Assembly: GCA_028682925.1 (NCBI GenBank)
Contig: JAJRAG010000206.1
Span: 1 to 7,148, forward strand
Direction: 5' to 3'
Length of the DNA stretch: 7,148 nucleotides
Source: Methanomassiliicoccales archaeon
GTDB lineage: Archaea; Thermoplasmatota; Thermoplasmata; Methanomassiliicoccales; JACIVX01
Under the pieces are notes generated by a model. The model did no database searches. It was not told where the DNA came from and saw only the letters and a list, made by a program, of their open reading frames with translations. The translations under genes and the position numbers were made by a program. How positions within the stretch are numbered: the stretch's first letter is position 1; every line of letters starts with the position of its first letter. This document shows positions 5,811 to 7,148 of the stretch, piece after piece.

Positions 5811-6389
5811 TCAGCCACCGAAGAGAAATACGATTATCACTGATGTCACGATACCGATCAGCACGAAGCGTATTCCTGTGAAGATCATCCGCTCCTTGGC
5901 CACCGATCCCAGGTATAGCCCCATCAAGAACAGGAATGAGAGAGTGATTGTGATCGAGGCGATGGCGGCTATCTTCAGATCGAACAGGAGGAATGGAATG
6001 ATCGGCACGATTGCAGCAATCAATGGTGCGACGCCGTGGACAATAGCTGGAATCAACGCTTTGATACGTTGACCCTTCTGATATCCATTCTGCCACATAC
6101 TCATCGACCTTCTCCCAGTCTCCTTGCCGTTCGCTTTTGCCTCTATTCTCTCCGCTTCGTACGCTCCGACGGTGCTGGATATCGAGAGGGCTATGCCGCC
6201 CCCGATTCCCGCGCTCATCACAAGTCTTGCGTCCAAGTTTCCAGAAGCTGCAGCCCCAAGAATGACTCCGAGAATAGTAAGCGCACCATCGAACGCGCCT
6301 AGAATGAAGTAACGCCTAGCGATTGACTCGACCTCTGGCCGACTAGCGTATCGCCTAATTCTCTTCGCGAACCCCTTGATTCCAGTCAT
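5811..6389 (-). CDS. VIT1/CCC1-family (COG1814-type) membrane protein, probable divalent metal-ion transporter
   Basis: The 192-residue product is an integral membrane protein with five predicted helices at about residues 28-48, 56-77, 111-133, 138-161 and 169-190, the number expected for the VIT1/CCC1 family, whose studied members move Fe2+ or Mn2+ out of the cytosol in exchange for protons. The first helix has the family's DG motif (GAFDGALTILGVILGA; D34-G35), and the second is the small-residue-rich GGGIALSISSTVGAYEAER, whose end carries E78, E80 and E83. The TM2-TM3 loop is only about 33 residues, shorter than the metal-binding cytoplasmic domain of plant VIT1. The N-terminus is basic and cytosolic, with no signal peptide. 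ATG 6389 lies 4 bp after the alaS stop; the nearest SD-like AGGAA is unusually close, so the start is a little uncertain. Substrate is inferred from family only. Confidence 0.8.
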   Translation of the reverse strand: MTGIKGFAKRIRRYASRPEVESIARRYFILGAFDGALTILGVILGAAASGNLDARLVMSAGIGGGIALSISSTVGAYEAERIEAKANGKETGRRSMSMWQNGYQKGQRIKALIPAIVHGVAPLIAAIVPIIPFLLFDLKIAAIASITITLSFLFLMGLYLGSVAKERMIFTGIRFVLIGIVTSVIIVFLFGG

Positions 6390-6393
6390 ATTC

Positions 6394-7148
6394 CTAACCG
6401 CTTCCTTTCAAAAGGGTCCTCAGGATATCGGGCGCCTTGCTGAAAGCTTCCGGAAGCTTGGACGGGTCTCCCCCACCGCCCTGCGCGAACTCCTTCTTGC
6501 CGCCGCCCCCGCCTCCCGTGATCTTCATCATCTCCTTCAGCAAGGTCCTGCAATCGAGGTCGACGTTGGAGCTTCTCGATACGAAAAGACTGAGATTCTT
6601 GCCGTCCACAGCGCCAACGATTGCGACGACCTCGGGATGGATTGTCAACATCTTCGACATCGCGGATGGGTCCTCAGCGCCCTTCACTTCTGTGGTCACT
6701 AGCCTCAGATCATCGATCTTGATCGCATCGCGCAGCAGGTTCTCTGAGGCTTGCACGTTCTGATTCAGAGTCAGACGTTCGATATGTTTCTTCTGTTCCT
6801 TCCATTCTTCAAAGAAGACTATAGCTTCCAATGCTGCAGACTCGTAAGGCACATTGAGTTTCGAGGACAGAGTCTCAATGCTTTCTCTGTCTTTTTGCAT
6901 GGAGCCTATCGTTGGCATGCCAGCGCAAAACTCGATTCTCACTATGCCGTCCTGTATCCGTCGCGTGCGTTGGATTCTAATCGGGCCCACTTGGCTCGTA
7001 TTCTGACAATGCATTCCGCCGCAAGCTTCGGCGTCTAGACCTGGGACCACGACGACCCTTATCGTTCCACCTGGCACCGCGCCTCCCTGGTACAGACGAA
7101 ATCCATACAATCTCTCCGCCTCGTCCCTCGGCATGAATTGAACGTTCA
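6394..7148 (-). CDS. alaS: Alanyl-tRNA synthetase, C-terminal part (editing domain end and C-Ala/DHHA1), 5'-truncated by window edge
   Basis: AlaRS charges tRNA-Ala and hydrolyses mischarged Ser- or Gly-tRNA. Only the last 250 residues are visible; the frame continues past the right edge, so ATG 7134 is internal. The N-terminal catalytic and tRNA-recognition domains lie outside. The visible part starts with ERLYGFRLYQGGAVPGG, an archaeal-type block before the editing site. The editing zinc motif C-x3-H is CGGMH (Cys codon 7021-7023, His codon 7009-7011), followed by RIQDGIVRIEFCAG. A charged helical linker (FFEEWKEQKKHIERL) leads to the C-Ala/DHHA1 domain. That domain has the glycine tract GGGGGGKKEFAQGGGG (about 6469-6516), then DPSKLPEAF, then the end LLKGSG. 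Ends TAG, 4 bp before the VIT1-like gene, so the two are probably co-transcribed. Confidence 0.96.
   Translation of the reverse strand, partial: NVQFMPRDEAERLYGFRLYQGGAVPGGTIRVVVVPGLDAEACGGMHCQNTSQVGPIRIQRTRRIQDGIVRIEFCAGMPTIGSMQKDRESIETLSSKLNVPYESAALEAIVFFEEWKEQKKHIERLTLNQNVQASENLLRDAIKIDDLRLVTTEVKGAEDPSAMSKMLTIHPEVVAIVGAVDGKNLSLFVSRSSNVDLDCRTLLKEMMKITGGGGGGKKEFAQGGGGDPSKLPEAFSKAPDILRTLLKGSG

Noticed and set aside
5608..6096. 162-codon minus-strand frame spanning the end of the VIT1-like gene and the intergenic region
   Set aside because: Most of it overlaps the VIT1-like gene in another frame, the overlapping part is not protein-like, and it would run through the promoter; only its short end is kept as a weak leader-ORF idea.
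1..7148. New defence, mobile or secondary-metabolism system
   Set aside because: All substantial genes are recognised core housekeeping genes or a known transporter family; no transposase, integrase, nuclease, toxin or array is present.

Overview
This window is a piece of an archaeal chromosome made almost entirely of core information-processing genes. The large subunit of family D DNA polymerase (absent from bacteria, and from the Sulfolobus/Thermoproteus lineage), an archaeal-type RNA polymerase subunit D with a ferredoxin-like insert, archaeal-type S13, S4 and S11, and a TATA-box promoter all point to a euryarchaeote in the broad sense. The S4 N-terminus, the long AEKK-type tail on S13 and the general protein style make a Thermoplasmata-type lineage (Thermoplasmatota, including Methanomassiliicoccales-like or uncultured groups) the best guess. 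That lineage call is an inference from remembered family sequences, not a search.

Layout. Bases 1-3030 (+) hold the DNA polymerase D large subunit DP2, cut off at its 5' end by the window edge. It converges, with only 6 bp between stop codons, on a minus-strand operon that reads right to left: rps13 (5584-4973), rps4 (4964-4269), rps11 (4269-3886), rpoD (3873-3037). The genes are tightly packed (8 bp gap, 1 bp overlap, 12 bp gap), and each start has a Shine-Dalgarno-like site lying in the end of the gene before it. This is the archaeal counterpart of the bacterial alpha operon; here rpoD is its last gene. A 226-bp interval (5585-5810) carries the likely operon promoter (TATA-like element at 5661-5671), a leader with a short inverted repeat, a very strong SD site for S13, and some open frames of uncertain meaning. 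Upstream of this, still on the minus strand, are a five-helix VIT1/CCC1-family membrane protein (6389-5811) and the C-terminal part of alanyl-tRNA synthetase (from the right edge to 6394), 4 bp apart and probably co-transcribed.

Functionally, the window joins replication (PolD), transcription (RpoD), small-subunit assembly (S13, S4 and S11) and tRNA charging (AlaRS), with one probable metal-ion transporter as the odd member. I find no CRISPR array, insertion sequence, toxin-antitoxin or defence genes, tRNA or rRNA, and no sign of a new multi-gene system. The points most worth a second look are the RpoD ferredoxin insert that keeps seven of eight cluster cysteines, the five-copy heptapeptide tail of S13, a possible PCNA-binding end on DP2, and the coding-like 226-bp interval before rps13.
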